Origin: Moritella dasanensis ArB 0140
GTDB lineage: Bacteria > Pseudomonadota > Gammaproteobacteria > Enterobacterales > Moritellaceae
Direction: 5' to 3'
DNA: 64,000 nt
NCBI RefSeq assembly: GCF_000276805.1
Contig: NZ_AKXQ01000009.1
Span: 123,238-187,237, forward strand
The notes under the pieces were generated by a model. The model saw only the letters and a list, made by a program, of their open reading frames with translations, made no database searches and was not told the DNA's origin. A program made the position numbers and the translations under genes. This document shows positions 16,306-25,671 of this stretch, piece by piece (within the stretch, counting starts at the first letter, position 1; every line of letters starts with the position of its first letter).

Positions 16306-17652
16306 ATGCCAGAAAATGACGTTCAAAATGCAGTTGAAGAACTCCTAACAAATAATCTTGATACATCAGCGCAGCAAGCTTTTATTGAAAAGCTTGAGCA
16401 TGAAACGTCGCCTGTCGATATGGCCTTATTGTTAGAATCTCTGCCCTTTTTAGAACGTTTAGAAACCTGGGCACAAATATCTGCCGATATAAAACTGCCG
16501 ATACTAGTCGAGATGCGTGCAGATGCGGGTGAGTCTATTGTTGATTCATTAACACATGCAGAATTACTGACACTTTTCACTGATATTGATGCCAACACAT
16601 TAGTTGAATTACAAGATATCATTCCCGATCACCATCTTGAAACCGTGCTGGCGAAGATGGATGAAACTCAGCTATCGCACTACTCGGCGGCACAACAGTT
16701 TAATGATGACGAAGTGGGACATTGGTGTGATCATCAGCCACTTGTTGTTCCGGCTAAAACCAAAATAAAAGTAGTATTAAGATTAATTCGCCGTAGCAGT
16801 TCATCACATTGTAACGTGGTTTTTCTCGTTGATAACCGCGGTAATTGGCAGGGGGTGGTTCGTATCAATCAATTGTTTGGTGCAGATCCGTTATTACGCG
16901 TGGCAGAGTTAATTGAAGAGGATTATCTCACCTTAAACGCCAATGAAGATGTCTACATTGCCGCAGACAAAGTGGCGCAAAGTAATGAGTCCGCATTACC
17001 CGTTATTACGACTGGCGGTTTACTCATCGGGCGTTTAGATATTGGCGCCGCTTATAAACTGCAAGCCGAACATGCTGAATCACAAATAATGGCAACAGCG
17101 GGTCTCGATGAAAACGAAGATCTATTTTCACCCGTTCGTAAAAGTGCTAAGAATCGTGCTATTTGGCTGGGTATAAACTTGCTAACCGCATTTTTAGCAT
17201 CTTGGTTCATCGGTATGTTTGAAGCGACGATCCAGCAAGTTGTTGCGTTGGCAGTATTAATGCCAGTAGTTGCATCCATGGGCGGTATCGCTGGTAGCCA
17301 GACTTTAACCTTGATTGTCCGTGGTTTAGCATTGGGGCATATCTCGATGGCGAACATGAAGCCTTTGTTATTCAAGGAACTCAAAGTCGCAATCCTCAAT
17401 GGTATTCTGTGGTCATTAGTGATTGGTTTAGTGACAGCTTACTGGTTTAACGATGTCATGCTCGGTATCGTTATTGGCTTAGCGATTGTAGCGAATATCA
17501 TTACTGCCGCATTCGCTGGTGTGTTAGTACCCGTGGCACTAGATAAAATGAAAATTGATCCGGCATTGTCAGGTTCTGTTATTTTGACAACAGTGACTGA
17601 CATCATGGGTTTTGTGGTGTTCTTAGGATTGGGGACTATCTTACTGCTATAA
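16306..17652 (+). CDS. mgtE: Magnesium transporter MgtE
   Basis: 448-residue Mg2+ channel of the MgtE family in the inner membrane. Domain order is typical: acidic N-domain (about 1-125, rich in Asp/Glu), paired CBS domains (about 130-260) that sense cytoplasmic Mg2+, a linker helix, and five C-terminal TMs with the pore motif MPVVASMGGIAGSQTLTLIV and GLALGHI. The final motif ALSGSVILTTVTDIMGFVVF is intact. AAGG precedes the ATG by 7 nt. I saw no M-box riboswitch in the 267-bp upstream gap. It converges with the ydgJ-like gene across a shared terminator. Confidence 0.95.
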   Translation: MPENDVQNAVEELLTNNLDTSAQQAFIEKLEHETSPVDMALLLESLPFLERLETWAQISADIKLPILVEMRADAGESIVDSLTHAELLTLFTDIDANTLVELQDIIPDHHLETVLAKMDETQLSHYSAAQQFNDDEVGHWCDHQPLVVPAKTKIKVVLRLIRRSSSSHCNVVFLVDNRGNWQGVVRINQLFGADPLLRVAELIEEDYLTLNANEDVYIAADKVAQSNESALPVITTGGLLIGRLDIGAAYKLQAEHAESQIMATAGLDENEDLFSPVRKSAKNRAIWLGINLLTAFLASWFIGMFEATIQQVVALAVLMPVVASMGGIAGSQTLTLIVRGLALGHISMANMKPLLFKELKVAILNGILWSLVIGLVTAYWFNDVMLGIVIGLAIVANIITAAFAGVLVPVALDKMKIDPALSGSVILTTVTDIMGFVVFLGLGTILLL

Positions 17653-17677
17653 GTTACCATTCGAAATCAGACTAAAC

Positions 17678-17717
17678 GCGCCATACCGATAACTATGAAT
17701 AAGTATCGGTATGGCGC
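17678..17717. terminator. Bidirectional terminator, perfect 14-bp stem
   Basis: GCGCCATACCGATA and TATCGGTATGGCGC pair perfectly with a 12-nt loop between the convergent mgtE and ydgJ-like genes. Confidence 0.75.
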
Positions 17718-17740
17718 CGTCAACATCAAAATAATTAAGC

Positions 17741-18781
17741 CTATCTCGGCACAGTTAAAGTCTGACCTAAGCGACTACTTTCCATCGCCAATTCAATCAA
17801 CTTAATACTCCACAACGCATCTTCAGCATTCACTGGTGCTTGGCCTTCACTATTTATAGCGGCTGCCATTGCCTGAAAGTAATGTTGATAACCACCACGT
17901 TCAGTCTGCACCGTTGCAACTGTATCTAAAGTATATAAATGACCATATTGCTCAGGTGCTTCATCTGCCCAGCTTGCATCGACCGGCACAACGCCTGCTT
18001 TTAAACGATCTTCTTGTGGGTCTAAGCCGTATTTTTCATAACTCGCTTTATTGCCTTTGACACTAAAACGCTTATTGGGTGCAGCACTGAACAGATCGCA
18101 ATGTAACGTGGCAATGTGGTCTGGGTAATGCAATACAAGGTTAAAGTAATCTATGTTTGTAGAGCCTTCTCTCATGATTAAGCATTGCGCGGTGATCGCA
18201 TTGGGTAATCCAAACAACTGCAATGTTTGGTCAATGAGATGCGGGCCTAAATCAAATAGTATGCCGCCACCAGTGCTCGATTGTTCACGCCAGCGCTGAC
18301 GTACTTCCGGTCTAAAGCGGTCGAAATGGGATTCAAAACATTTAACCTCGCCTAAACTACCGTCTTCAATTAGCTTTTTAACGGTGAGGAAGTCTCCATC
18401 CCAACGACGGTTATTATAGACACTTAAAATCAACCCTTTTTCTGCCGCTAATGCGATCAAAGCTTCGCCATCTGCGACGTCGATAACAAAGGGTTTTTCG
18501 ATAATAACGTGTTTGTTCTGTTCCAACGCCGCTTTAGCTAATGAAAAGTGCACATCGTTTGGCGCAGTGATAATCACTAATTCCGCATCTGACTCTTGTA
18601 ATAAGGCATCGGCTGTTAAGAAATGTTCAGCTTCAGGAAAATCGTTTGTAACCGCTTCACGTTGGCTGCTACTGATTGCAGTTAGCTCAAATTCAGCCAA
18701 GTGACTAACAAAAGGAATATGAAATGTTTTTGCAGAAAATCCGTAACCTATAATAGCGGTTTTTATTGGTTTTAAATTCAT
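17741..18781 (-). CDS. ydgJ: Gfo/Idh/MocA family NAD(P)-dependent oxidoreductase (YdgJ-like)
   Basis: 346 residues from ATG 18781, which has GGGAG upstream; this equals the length of E. coli YdgJ and the protein aligns along its length. The N-terminal Rossmann motif is IKTAIIGYGFSAKTFHIPF, followed by the EKPF catalytic lysine region (HVIIEKPFVIDVADG) and NNRRWDGDFLTVK. The mid-domain has FESHFDRFRPEVRQRW and GGILFDLGPHLIDQTL, typical of the C-terminal sugar-binding fold. Gfo/Idh/MocA enzymes oxidise or reduce sugar or inositol derivatives; the substrate here is unknown. A longer upstream in-frame extension lacks support. Confidence 0.88.
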   Translation of the reverse strand: MNLKPIKTAIIGYGFSAKTFHIPFVSHLAEFELTAISSSQREAVTNDFPEAEHFLTADALLQESDAELVIITAPNDVHFSLAKAALEQNKHVIIEKPFVIDVADGEALIALAAEKGLILSVYNNRRWDGDFLTVKKLIEDGSLGEVKCFESHFDRFRPEVRQRWREQSSTGGGILFDLGPHLIDQTLQLFGLPNAITAQCLIMREGSTNIDYFNLVLHYPDHIATLHCDLFSAAPNKRFSVKGNKASYEKYGLDPQEDRLKAGVVPVDASWADEAPEQYGHLYTLDTVATVQTERGGYQHYFQAMAAAINSEGQAPVNAEDALWSIKLIELAMESSRLGQTLTVPR

Positions 18782-19020
18782 GTTTACTCCCTTACAGATC
18801 CAGCTACAGCAGTTGAATATCATAGGCTTCAATCATAACCCCCTTATTGTCATTATTAAATAACCAATATTTAGGCGGCATTATTGGCGTATAACTAAAC
18901 AGTACCGAAGGTTAAGTACCTATAAAGACTAAACCACCTCAAGTTTATTTCCTTAATAACCTGTATTCCGCTATAATTCGCACCTTTAATTTTTCGTATT
19001 AATTTACCCCAAGGCTTTTT

Positions 19021-19569
19021 ATGAATCTTTCAGCTAAAACCGTTGTTGTGATTGCAATTGGTGCTGCTTTATATGGCATCGGCGGACTACCAATGTTTGG
19101 TATTCCAGTGTTTGCAAACACGACACTTAAACCTGCGATGGCAGTGCTTGCACTCTTCTCGGTCTTATTTGGTCCATTAGTTGGTTTCTTAGTAGGCTTT
19201 ATCGGTCATTGGGTTACAGATCTATTCTCTGGCTGGGGTGTTTGGTTAACGTGGGTATTAGGCTCAGGTATCGTTGGTCTTATCATCGGTTTGTTCCCTA
19301 AACTGACACAAGGTCGTTTAGAGAAAGGCGAGTTTTCGATGAAAGACATGGCGCTCTTTGTTGTACTTGCTTTAGTCGGTAACACTGTCGGTTACGGTGT
19401 ATCCGCACTACTCGATACAGTGCTTTATGCAGAACCGTTTACCAAAGTAATGACGCAATTAACCATTATTGCTGCAGGTAACACGATATTAATCGCTGTT
19501 GTTGGCTACATCTTACTGACTGCATTTGCCAAGCGTAAGAAACAAAGCCGCAATTTGACCGAGGGTTAA
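19021..19569 (+). CDS. ECF transporter S component, UPF0397 family
   Basis: 182-residue hydrophobic protein that matches the Vibrio UPF0397 family strongly at its N-terminus ([19 protein letters not shown], then [18 protein letters not shown]). About six TMs form the substrate-binding S subunit of an energy-coupling-factor importer. It lies 6 bp before the ATPase gene and heads the operon S-A-T-PPTase. The substrate of UPF0397 S components is not settled; thiamine-precursor or metal roles have been suggested. AAGG precedes the ATG by 6 nt. I saw no riboswitch-like structure in the 239 bp upstream. Confidence 0.92.
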   Translation: MNLSAKTVVVIAIGAALYGIGGLPMFGIPVFANTTLKPAMAVLALFSVLFGPLVGFLVGFIGHWVTDLFSGWGVWLTWVLGSGIVGLIIGLFPKLTQGRLEKGEFSMKDMALFVVLALVGNTVGYGVSALLDTVLYAEPFTKVMTQLTIIAAGNTILIAVVGYILLTAFAKRKKQSRNLTEG

Positions 19570-19575
19570 TCAACA

Positions 19576-21270
19576 ATGACCATCGAATTTTCTGACTTCT
19601 CTTTTAAATATGCTTCGCAAGATAAAGCGACACTCAACGGCATAAATCTAAGGATAGAGAAAGGAGAGAAAATTGTCATTATTGGTCCAAGTGGAAGTGG
19701 TAAATCGACCCTTGGACAATGCTTAAACGGCCTGATTCCGCATGCTATAAAAGGCGAGATGTCTGGCAGCTTAACCATTAATGATACGCCTGTATCGGGG
19801 TTACGCATGCAAGACTATAGCGAATCGGTAGGCACTGTGTTGCAAGACACAGACAGCCAATTCGTTGGTTTAAGTATTGGTGAAGATATTGCATTTGCAC
19901 TTGAGAATGACATGATTCCTCAAGCCGAAATGTTACCTATCGTACAGAAAACGGCCGCGATGGTTGATCTTGATGATTTACTCGATCATTCACCTTATGC
20001 ATTATCTGGTGGTCAAAAACAGCGCGTATCACTCGCTGGTATTCTGGTTGACGATACTGACATCTTGTTATTTGATGAACCATTGGCCAGCCTAGATCCA
20101 AAAACAGGTAAAGCAACCATCGAGATTATCGACCAGTTGCATAAAGACACAGGCAAAACGGTTATCATTATCGAGCATCGTCTCGAAGATGTACTCCACT
20201 GTCATGTCGACCGCGTGATCTTAATGGAACGTGGCCAAATCATTGCCGATATGTCGCCTGATGAATTAATCGTATCGCCCTTACTACAGGTTCATGGTAT
20301 CCGCGAACCACTGTATATCTCGGCATTAAAAGCGGCGAACTGCCCTATTACCGTTGCAGATAATCCAGCTTATATCGAAAAAATGGATCTACAGCAATAC
20401 CAAACACCATTAACCAATTGGTTTAATGCACAAGCACCTATCGTGCAGCCACAAGCAGCAGATAAATTACTTGAAATAAATGATTTAACGTATTCTTACA
20501 CTGGCGAAAAGAACGCCCTTGAAGAGATTTCATTTAGTATTAATCGCGGTGAATTTGTTTCTATCTTAGGTAAGAACGGTTCGGGTAAATCAACCATCAC
20601 TAAGTTGATCATGGGCGTTATAGCACCTGATGCGGGTCAAATTAAGCTGAACGGTGAAGATATCGCTGACCTCTCTATCTTTGAGCGGGCTCAAAAGGTC
20701 GGCGTGGTGATGCAAAACCCAAATCACATGATCTCCAATCACATGATTTTTGATGAAATAGCCTTTGGTCTACGTAACCGTGGCCACGATGACGCATTTA
20801 TTCAAGAGAAAGTACTGCACGTACTGGGTTTATGCGGTCTGATGAAATATCGTCATTGGCCAATTGAAGCGCTAAGTTACGGTCAGAAAAAACGTGTCAC
20901 GATTGCATCTATCCTAGCACTCGAGCCAGAATTGCTGATTTTAGATGAACCAACAGCGGGACAAGATCATCGTAACTATACCTCGATGCTGTCGTTCATT
21001 AAAACGCTGAACAAAACGCTGGGCATTACAGTACTCATTATCTCTCATGATATGCACCTCGTATTAGAGTACACCACGCGTTCAGTTGTGATCGCAGAAA
21101 GTAAGTTGATTGCCAATGCACCTGTTTCACAAGTGTTCAGTGACCCTACTCTGCTTGACCGTGCGAATTTAAAAATAACCAGTCTGTATACCCTCGCTAA
21201 TGCGGTCGGTATCGAAAATACAGATGGTTTTATGCAGCAATTTATTAAATCTGAAGTGGCACCGTCATAA
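19576..21270 (+). CDS. ECF transporter ATPase with two fused ABC domains (EcfA1-EcfA2)
   Basis: 564-residue tandem ABC ATPase. Domain 1 (about 1-235): Walker A GPSGSGKST, signature ALSGGQKQRVSLAG, Walker B ILLFDEPLASLD, switch EHR. Domain 2 (about 295-525): Walker A GKNGSGKST, signature ALSYGQKKRVTIAS (Ser-to-Tyr variant of the LSGGQ second residue), Walker B LLILDEPTAGQD, switch SHD. Separate EcfA1/EcfA2 subunits are fused here, as in other gammaproteobacterial UPF0397-linked systems. It powers uptake through EcfT and the S component. It overlaps ecfT by 1 bp (TAATG). Confidence 0.94.
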   Translation: MTIEFSDFSFKYASQDKATLNGINLRIEKGEKIVIIGPSGSGKSTLGQCLNGLIPHAIKGEMSGSLTINDTPVSGLRMQDYSESVGTVLQDTDSQFVGLSIGEDIAFALENDMIPQAEMLPIVQKTAAMVDLDDLLDHSPYALSGGQKQRVSLAGILVDDTDILLFDEPLASLDPKTGKATIEIIDQLHKDTGKTVIIIEHRLEDVLHCHVDRVILMERGQIIADMSPDELIVSPLLQVHGIREPLYISALKAANCPITVADNPAYIEKMDLQQYQTPLTNWFNAQAPIVQPQAADKLLEINDLTYSYTGEKNALEEISFSINRGEFVSILGKNGSGKSTITKLIMGVIAPDAGQIKLNGEDIADLSIFERAQKVGVVMQNPNHMISNHMIFDEIAFGLRNRGHDDAFIQEKVLHVLGLCGLMKYRHWPIEALSYGQKKRVTIASILALEPELLILDEPTAGQDHRNYTSMLSFIKTLNKTLGITVLIISHDMHLVLEYTTRSVVIAESKLIANAPVSQVFSDPTLLDRANLKITSLYTLANAVGIENTDGFMQQFIKSEVAPS

Positions 21271-22223
21271 TGCAGAACAACACTAATAGCGAAAGCACAC
21301 TTAATAAAAGCGCTGCTAATAAAAGCAATATGAATAAAAACACAGTTAATAACGACATTAAGAAAAAGCATAAAAGTAGTATTAATAAAACCAAGAAAAT
21401 TGATTTTGGTATTAACTATGTCAATACCAACTCAGCTCTGCATCAGCTTAATGGGGTCACTAAGTTTGTATTGTTTTTAGCTTGGGTAACAGTGGTATTA
21501 ACCACATTTGATTTACGCCTTATACTCGCGCTTATTATTACTGGCTGCACGTTACTTAAATTAACTAAAGTACCGTTTTCAGTTTATAAACCATTATTAA
21601 TTGCCACAGCCAGTGTGCTTAGTATTAATGCCTTATTCATGTTCTTGTTAGCACCACAGCAAGGCGTTGAATATATTGGCTCAAGCACAGTGTTATTACC
21701 GTTATGGGGTGATTACTCCCTAACACAAGAAACGTTATATTACTTACTGACGGTCACCCTGAAATACTTCAGTATGTTTCCAATTGCATTAGTTTTTGTG
21801 TTTACCACGCACCCTACTGAGTTTGCTGCAAGTTTAAATCGTCTCGGTGTACCCTACAAAATTGCCTATGCGGTTAGCTTAACATTGCGCTATTTACCGG
21901 ATGTTAAAAATGATTTCGTCAATATCATGCATGCCCAACAAGCACGTGGCGTGGATTTATCGAAGAATGTATCCGTGCTGTCACGTATTAAAAATGTCGC
22001 CAAGATCTTAGGACCATTGATCTTCTCTAGCTTAGATCGCGCAGACGAGATCTCAAATGCAATGACGCTACGTGGTTTTGGTCATAACAACAAACGTACT
22101 TGGTACAGCTTAAAACCAATGACCAAGCAAGACTACACTGTAATGGGGTTAATTGTCTTGGTCGTAACGCTAGCGATTATCAAGCGTGTTATGGCAACCG
22201 AATTATTCTGGTATCCATTCTAA
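21270..22223 (+). CDS. ecfT: ECF transporter T component with Asn/Lys-rich N-terminal extension
   Basis: 317-residue membrane coupling subunit. After about 45 residues of low-complexity Asn/Lys/Ser (repeats of NKS, NKN) come five or six TMs and the two cytoplasmic coupling motifs HAQQARGVDL and ISNAMTLRGFG, whose Ala-Arg-Gly/Leu-Arg-Gly cores dock in the ATPase grooves. The start overlaps the ecfA stop by 1 bp, giving translational coupling. The N-terminal tail is not part of the family core and is unusual. Confidence 0.92.
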   Translation: MQNNTNSESTLNKSAANKSNMNKNTVNNDIKKKHKSSINKTKKIDFGINYVNTNSALHQLNGVTKFVLFLAWVTVVLTTFDLRLILALIITGCTLLKLTKVPFSVYKPLLIATASVLSINALFMFLLAPQQGVEYIGSSTVLLPLWGDYSLTQETLYYLLTVTLKYFSMFPIALVFVFTTHPTEFAASLNRLGVPYKIAYAVSLTLRYLPDVKNDFVNIMHAQQARGVDLSKNVSVLSRIKNVAKILGPLIFSSLDRADEISNAMTLRGFGHNNKRTWYSLKPMTKQDYTVMGLIVLVVTLAIIKRVMATELFWYPF

Positions 22224-22225
22224 TT

Positions 22226-23074
22226 ATGCACAGCGGCGTAAAAGATAAGCTCACCCTCACTACAAATGAAATTCATTTATGGTCAGTTGATCCGCAAACT
22301 ATCCAGCAACCTGAATTATTACGTGCTTATAGTCAGCTATTATCCGCAGACGAAACGACAAAGCAACAACGTTTTCGGTTTGAAAAAGACCGTCACAGTG
22401 CGCTAATTACCCGCGCCTTTGTCCGTGACTTATTATCACACTACGCAGATGTATCACCAGAAGATTGGCTGTTTGTAAAAGGTGAAAAAGACAAACCTGA
22501 AATTGTTAATCCCCCCCTGCCATTACGCTTTAACATTAGTCATACCAATAACTTGATAATTTGTGCCGTCATGCTTAGTGATGATATAGGGTGTGATGTA
22601 GAAAACACCCTGCGTACCAGTGATGTATTGAGTATCGCTAAATACTCTTTTTCGGATGTTGAGGTTAATGATTTGCTCATGCAATCAACGACGCAGCAAA
22701 CTAGCCGGTTTTTTGATTACTGGACGTTAAAAGAGTCATACATCAAAGCATGGGGCTTGGGTTTATCTATTCCGTTGAAAGACTTCAGTTTCACTCTACC
22801 GGATAAGCATTCGCAAGAAAAACATCCACAGGTAAAACGTGGCTGTATTGATGACATTCAATTAAGCTTTTCTGCTCACCGTATTGATGATGCTAGTATC
22901 TGGCGTAGTTGGCTCTTTTACCCCAATACCATTCATCGGGTAGCACTGTCTGTTCGCGCGAAAGCTAATAATCAACATACCCACTATAAAATGCGATTTT
23001 TTAACACCACACCGCTAGTTAAAATCACTGAAACAACTGATTTTAGTCCTGACGTAACCTTAAACGCGAATTAG
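22226..23074 (+). CDS. Sfp-type 4'-phosphopantetheinyl transferase
   Basis: 282 residues from ATG 22226, two bases after the ecfT stop; a longer frame inside ecfT is a shadow. The enzyme moves phosphopantetheine from CoA to carrier-protein serines. The Mg2+/CoA motif is IGCDVENTLR, and the second motif is YWTLKESYIKAWG (W-x-x-K-E-x-x-x-K), both typical of Sfp/PPTase group II. Sfp enzymes of this size activate PUFA synthases, NRPS or PKS. In Moritella the PUFA synthase activator PfaE is encoded away from pfaABCD, and I recall its size as similar, so this may be PfaE; that is inference. No carrier protein gene is in the window. Confidence 0.88.
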   Translation: MHSGVKDKLTLTTNEIHLWSVDPQTIQQPELLRAYSQLLSADETTKQQRFRFEKDRHSALITRAFVRDLLSHYADVSPEDWLFVKGEKDKPEIVNPPLPLRFNISHTNNLIICAVMLSDDIGCDVENTLRTSDVLSIAKYSFSDVEVNDLLMQSTTQQTSRFFDYWTLKESYIKAWGLGLSIPLKDFSFTLPDKHSQEKHPQVKRGCIDDIQLSFSAHRIDDASIWRSWLFYPNTIHRVALSVRAKANNQHTHYKMRFFNTTPLVKITETTDFSPDVTLNAN

Positions 23075-23082
23075 AATTCCAT

Positions 23083-23110
23083 TTAACTATTAACTATTAA
23101 CTATTAACTA
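23083..23110. repeat. 7-bp tandem repeat (TTAACTA), about four copies
   Basis: TTAACTATTAACTATTAACT-type array with unit TTAACTA overlaps the 3' end of the 75-residue gene (stop at 23097) and encodes its last residues. Similar 7-bp arrays occur near 33058 and 57388. Confidence 0.7.
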
Positions 23111-23324
23111 TGTCTGATTCCACCAGGGCTTTTATCTTCACTGCTTTCTCAAAATGATCGAGTTTATGCGTCATTATCCACCATGTAGCAGCTTCCATTA
23201 ATAACACTGGATCATCATTCTTGTTCGCGAAAAATGCATAAAATGATAGACCCACGTTTGTTCCCTTCTGTGCTATTTTTTTCTCACAAACCGTTATTAT
23301 TTTTTTTCTTAGTATTTCTTTCAT
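23097..23324 (-). CDS. DUF6500-like small protein
   Basis: 75-residue protein. It resembles the DUF6500 family found in Vibrio and relatives, judged from the pattern VCEKKIAQKGTNVGLSFYAF and PVLLMEAATWWI. No signal peptide or TM. GGAAT lies 7 nt upstream of the ATG. Its 3' end sits on a 7-bp tandem repeat, so its C-terminal residues could vary between strains. Function unknown; convergent with the PPTase gene. Confidence 0.65.
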   Translation of the reverse strand: MKEILRKKIITVCEKKIAQKGTNVGLSFYAFFANKNDDPVLLMEAATWWIMTHKLDHFEKAVKIKALVESDIVNS

Positions 23325-23765
23325 TATATTTATTCCAATTTATAACCTAGACAATGACGCCGTCATTTATTCTAATCTATGCCATTTATAAAAATAACCA
23401 ATCAGCATTAAAAACTAGCAAGTGAGAAGTTACCCATAACATTACCGTTTTAACAAGCTGAGTTAGATTAATAATCCTTTTTAATCTAACTATTAGAAAA
23501 ACCAGTACAAAGTATTAAATTAACATATCAGATACCACATTAAAACCTTTCGATTCAGTCAGTTAAAATCATGCCAATCAGTCACGTAAATATGTCGTTT
23601 GGGTAAATTAATGTCAAAATGATATATTCCTTTATGAGTACTACTGTAGTATACACATAACTTTAACATCCGTGACAGTAAGTCATAACATCAAATGTGA
23701 TGATATGTGCGGTACGACTCATCGGACGCAAACTATCAATCACATTAAGAAAATAGGAAATGACT
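23325..23765. other. 440-bp regulatory gap before the second WS/DGAT
   Basis: No gene is supported. It contains a perfect small palindrome TACTAC-T-GTAGTA at 23639-23651 and a GGTACGAC core at 23711-23718 that resembles the centre of some FadR sites (weak, flanks do not match). The DUF6500 gene is divergent from the WS/DGAT gene across this gap. Confidence 0.4.
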
Positions 23766-25307
23766 ATGGAAGCACTCACGTTAGTTGATATGGGTTTTTT
23801 ATACACAGAATCAGTAACAAGCCCAAAACACGTTGCAGGATTACAAATCTTCTCAACACCAGAAAATTATCCTGGTAACTTTAGTCGAGACCTATTTGAT
23901 AACTTAATGTCACAACAAGATATTAAACAACCGTTCAACCAAAAATTAAAAAAGCAAATTACCGGCCAATATTTCTGGCAAGAAGATGATAATATCGACC
24001 TGTCATATCACGTGCGTTTCGCCATGTTGCCACAACCAGGTAATGACAATCAACTACTCAGCTTTGTTGAACATCAACATGAAACCTTGCTAGATCGTAA
24101 CCGTCCATTGTGGGAAATGATCCTTATTGATGGTTTAGCAGATAACAAATTTGCTATCTACGTTAAGGTCCACCATGCATTTACTGACGGTGCAAAAGCA
24201 AACCAACTATTGATGGCTTACTTAAGCAAAAATGCCGAATCACCAATGACCGCATTTTGGGCTGTAGAACGCCGACAAAAAGAACGTACCCCGAAAAGTG
24301 CATTTTCATTGTTCTCTGAGACTTCAAAACTAGTCACAGGGCACGTAAAATCAATACCGTCATTGACTAAACTAACAACCAAATTACTGTTTCAAGCAAC
24401 CTCTATGTATAAAGCGGATATGCCGACACCCTTCATGGCACCCAAAACACCGTTTTCAGTCAGTCCAAAACGTGCGCGCCGAGCAGCAATGACATCACTA
24501 CCATTAGCACGTGTAAAAACACTCGGTCGTGTCACAGGCGCAACGATTAACGACGTGGTAGTCACCATTTGTGATATGGCGATCCATAACTACCTAGAAA
24601 CACGTAATATTGTGCTTAAAAAACCGCTTGTTGCACAAATGCCAATGAGTTTACGTGATGCGTCAGACACAGAATCAAATAACCAAGTTGCGATTAGTTT
24701 AGTTGAATTAGCCTACGCAGGTGAACGTCCATTAGCACGATTAATGACAGTCAAAGAGTCATGCCAAAAGCTGAAAAGTGAAACGAAACTGTTAACCAAA
24801 GAAGCGTTAACCAGTTATACATTAGCAAGCCAAGGTTTAGCCGCTGCGAGTGAATTACTAAACTTAGATACCATCTTGCCACCAATGGGCAATGTATTAA
24901 TCTCTAACGTGCCAGGACCAAGCAAAGCCTTATACATGATGGGCGCTAAAATGGAGAAGTGCTTCCCTATCTCTGTATTACCACCGGGTATGTCACTCAA
25001 CATAACCCTCTATAGTTACAACGGTTCGATTCACGTGGGATTGGTTGCTTGTCGATCTGCATTACCTGATTTAACTGAATTAGCGGATTATATTGAAGAT
25101 GCTTTTGCTGCACTTGAAAATGAAGTATTGGATTGCGCAATCGAAAGTGTAACAGATCATATTCAATTATTATCATCGTCGCAAAGTAATCAAAATATCA
25201 AGCAAGAAAGTATTCATGCGATTGCTAATATGACCAGCAATGCGACAAAAATAAGCTCTCGCTCTAACATTGACCATGAAGACTCACGATTATGTGAAAC
25301 AGCTTAA
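23766..25307 (+). CDS. WS/DGAT-type O-acyltransferase, copy 2
   Basis: 513 residues from ATG 23766, which aligns exactly with the start of copy 1 (MEALTLVDMGFLYTE versus MQALTLVDMGFLYTE) and has AGGAA 6 nt upstream; the ATG at 23760 is too close. The active-site HHAFTDG, PLWEMILIDG, GATINDVVVT and PPMGNVLISNVPGP are all intact. The two copies are clearly recent paralogues with near-identical cores, and differ mainly in the linker near residues 165-195 and the C-terminal tail, which is shorter here. Same predicted chemistry as copy 1: acyl-CoA to wax ester or triacylglycerol. Regulation differs, as this copy has its own promoter and no TetR partner. Confidence 0.9.
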   Translation: MEALTLVDMGFLYTESVTSPKHVAGLQIFSTPENYPGNFSRDLFDNLMSQQDIKQPFNQKLKKQITGQYFWQEDDNIDLSYHVRFAMLPQPGNDNQLLSFVEHQHETLLDRNRPLWEMILIDGLADNKFAIYVKVHHAFTDGAKANQLLMAYLSKNAESPMTAFWAVERRQKERTPKSAFSLFSETSKLVTGHVKSIPSLTKLTTKLLFQATSMYKADMPTPFMAPKTPFSVSPKRARRAAMTSLPLARVKTLGRVTGATINDVVVTICDMAIHNYLETRNIVLKKPLVAQMPMSLRDASDTESNNQVAISLVELAYAGERPLARLMTVKESCQKLKSETKLLTKEALTSYTLASQGLAAASELLNLDTILPPMGNVLISNVPGPSKALYMMGAKMEKCFPISVLPPGMSLNITLYSYNGSIHVGLVACRSALPDLTELADYIEDAFAALENEVLDCAIESVTDHIQLLSSSQSNQNIKQESIHAIANMTSNATKISSRSNIDHEDSRLCETA

Positions 25308-25376
25308 ATAAGTAAAGTCAGTGAGAAGTAAGGAATAGATAACTAGGAAAATAAGAAGTAGAAGTAGAAGTAGATA

Positions 25377-25420
25377 GCTCAAGAAGTTGGTCGACATATA
25401 CAGCGACTAACTGCTTGAGC
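25377..25420. terminator. Bidirectional 17-bp hairpin
   Basis: GCTCAAGAAGTTGGTCG pairs with CGACTAACTGCTTGAGC (15 of 17 positions, one of the exceptions a wobble) with a 10-nt loop, between convergent WS/DGAT copy 2 and the TIGR02647-like gene. A GAAGTA triple repeat precedes it (25355-25373). Confidence 0.7.
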
Positions 25421-25437
25421 CAATCGCCTTATTTATT

Positions 25438-25671
25438 TTAGCTTAATGGTGCTAAAACACGGTGTAGGTGGTCTGCAATTTCAATACCGCTATCAGTTAA
25501 ATAACCGCCATCGTCTCGTGTAATAAGACCTTTATCAAAAAGTGATTTCGCAGCACTGACAATTGAAGGGCCGGCTTCATTGTGAACCTTAATGCCTTCT
25601 AAGTGAGATTTTGTTGGGAATTTAGCCAGTAATTTCATTTCTTCAAACAGTGTATCAGAATAATTATTCAT
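25438..25671 (-). CDS. TIGR02647-like small protein
   Basis: 77-residue cytoplasmic protein matching my memory of the TIGR02647 family from gammaproteobacteria: LFEEMKLLAKFPTKSHLEGIKVHNEA near the start and LFDKGLITRDDGGYLTDSGIEIADH at the end. The C-terminal half resembles a small winged-helix. Function unknown. Convergent with WS/DGAT copy 2. Confidence 0.75.
   Translation of the reverse strand: MNNYSDTLFEEMKLLAKFPTKSHLEGIKVHNEAGPSIVSAAKSLFDKGLITRDDGGYLTDSGIEIADHLHRVLAPLS

Noticed and set aside
18782..19020. Thiamine or cobalamin riboswitch before the ECF operon
   Set aside because: No recognisable TPP or B12 box sequence was found.
22100..22225. Extended N-terminus of the phosphopantetheinyl transferase
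   Set aside because: This extension is a shadow in another frame of the ecfT end; the ATG two bases after the ecfT stop fits the family length.
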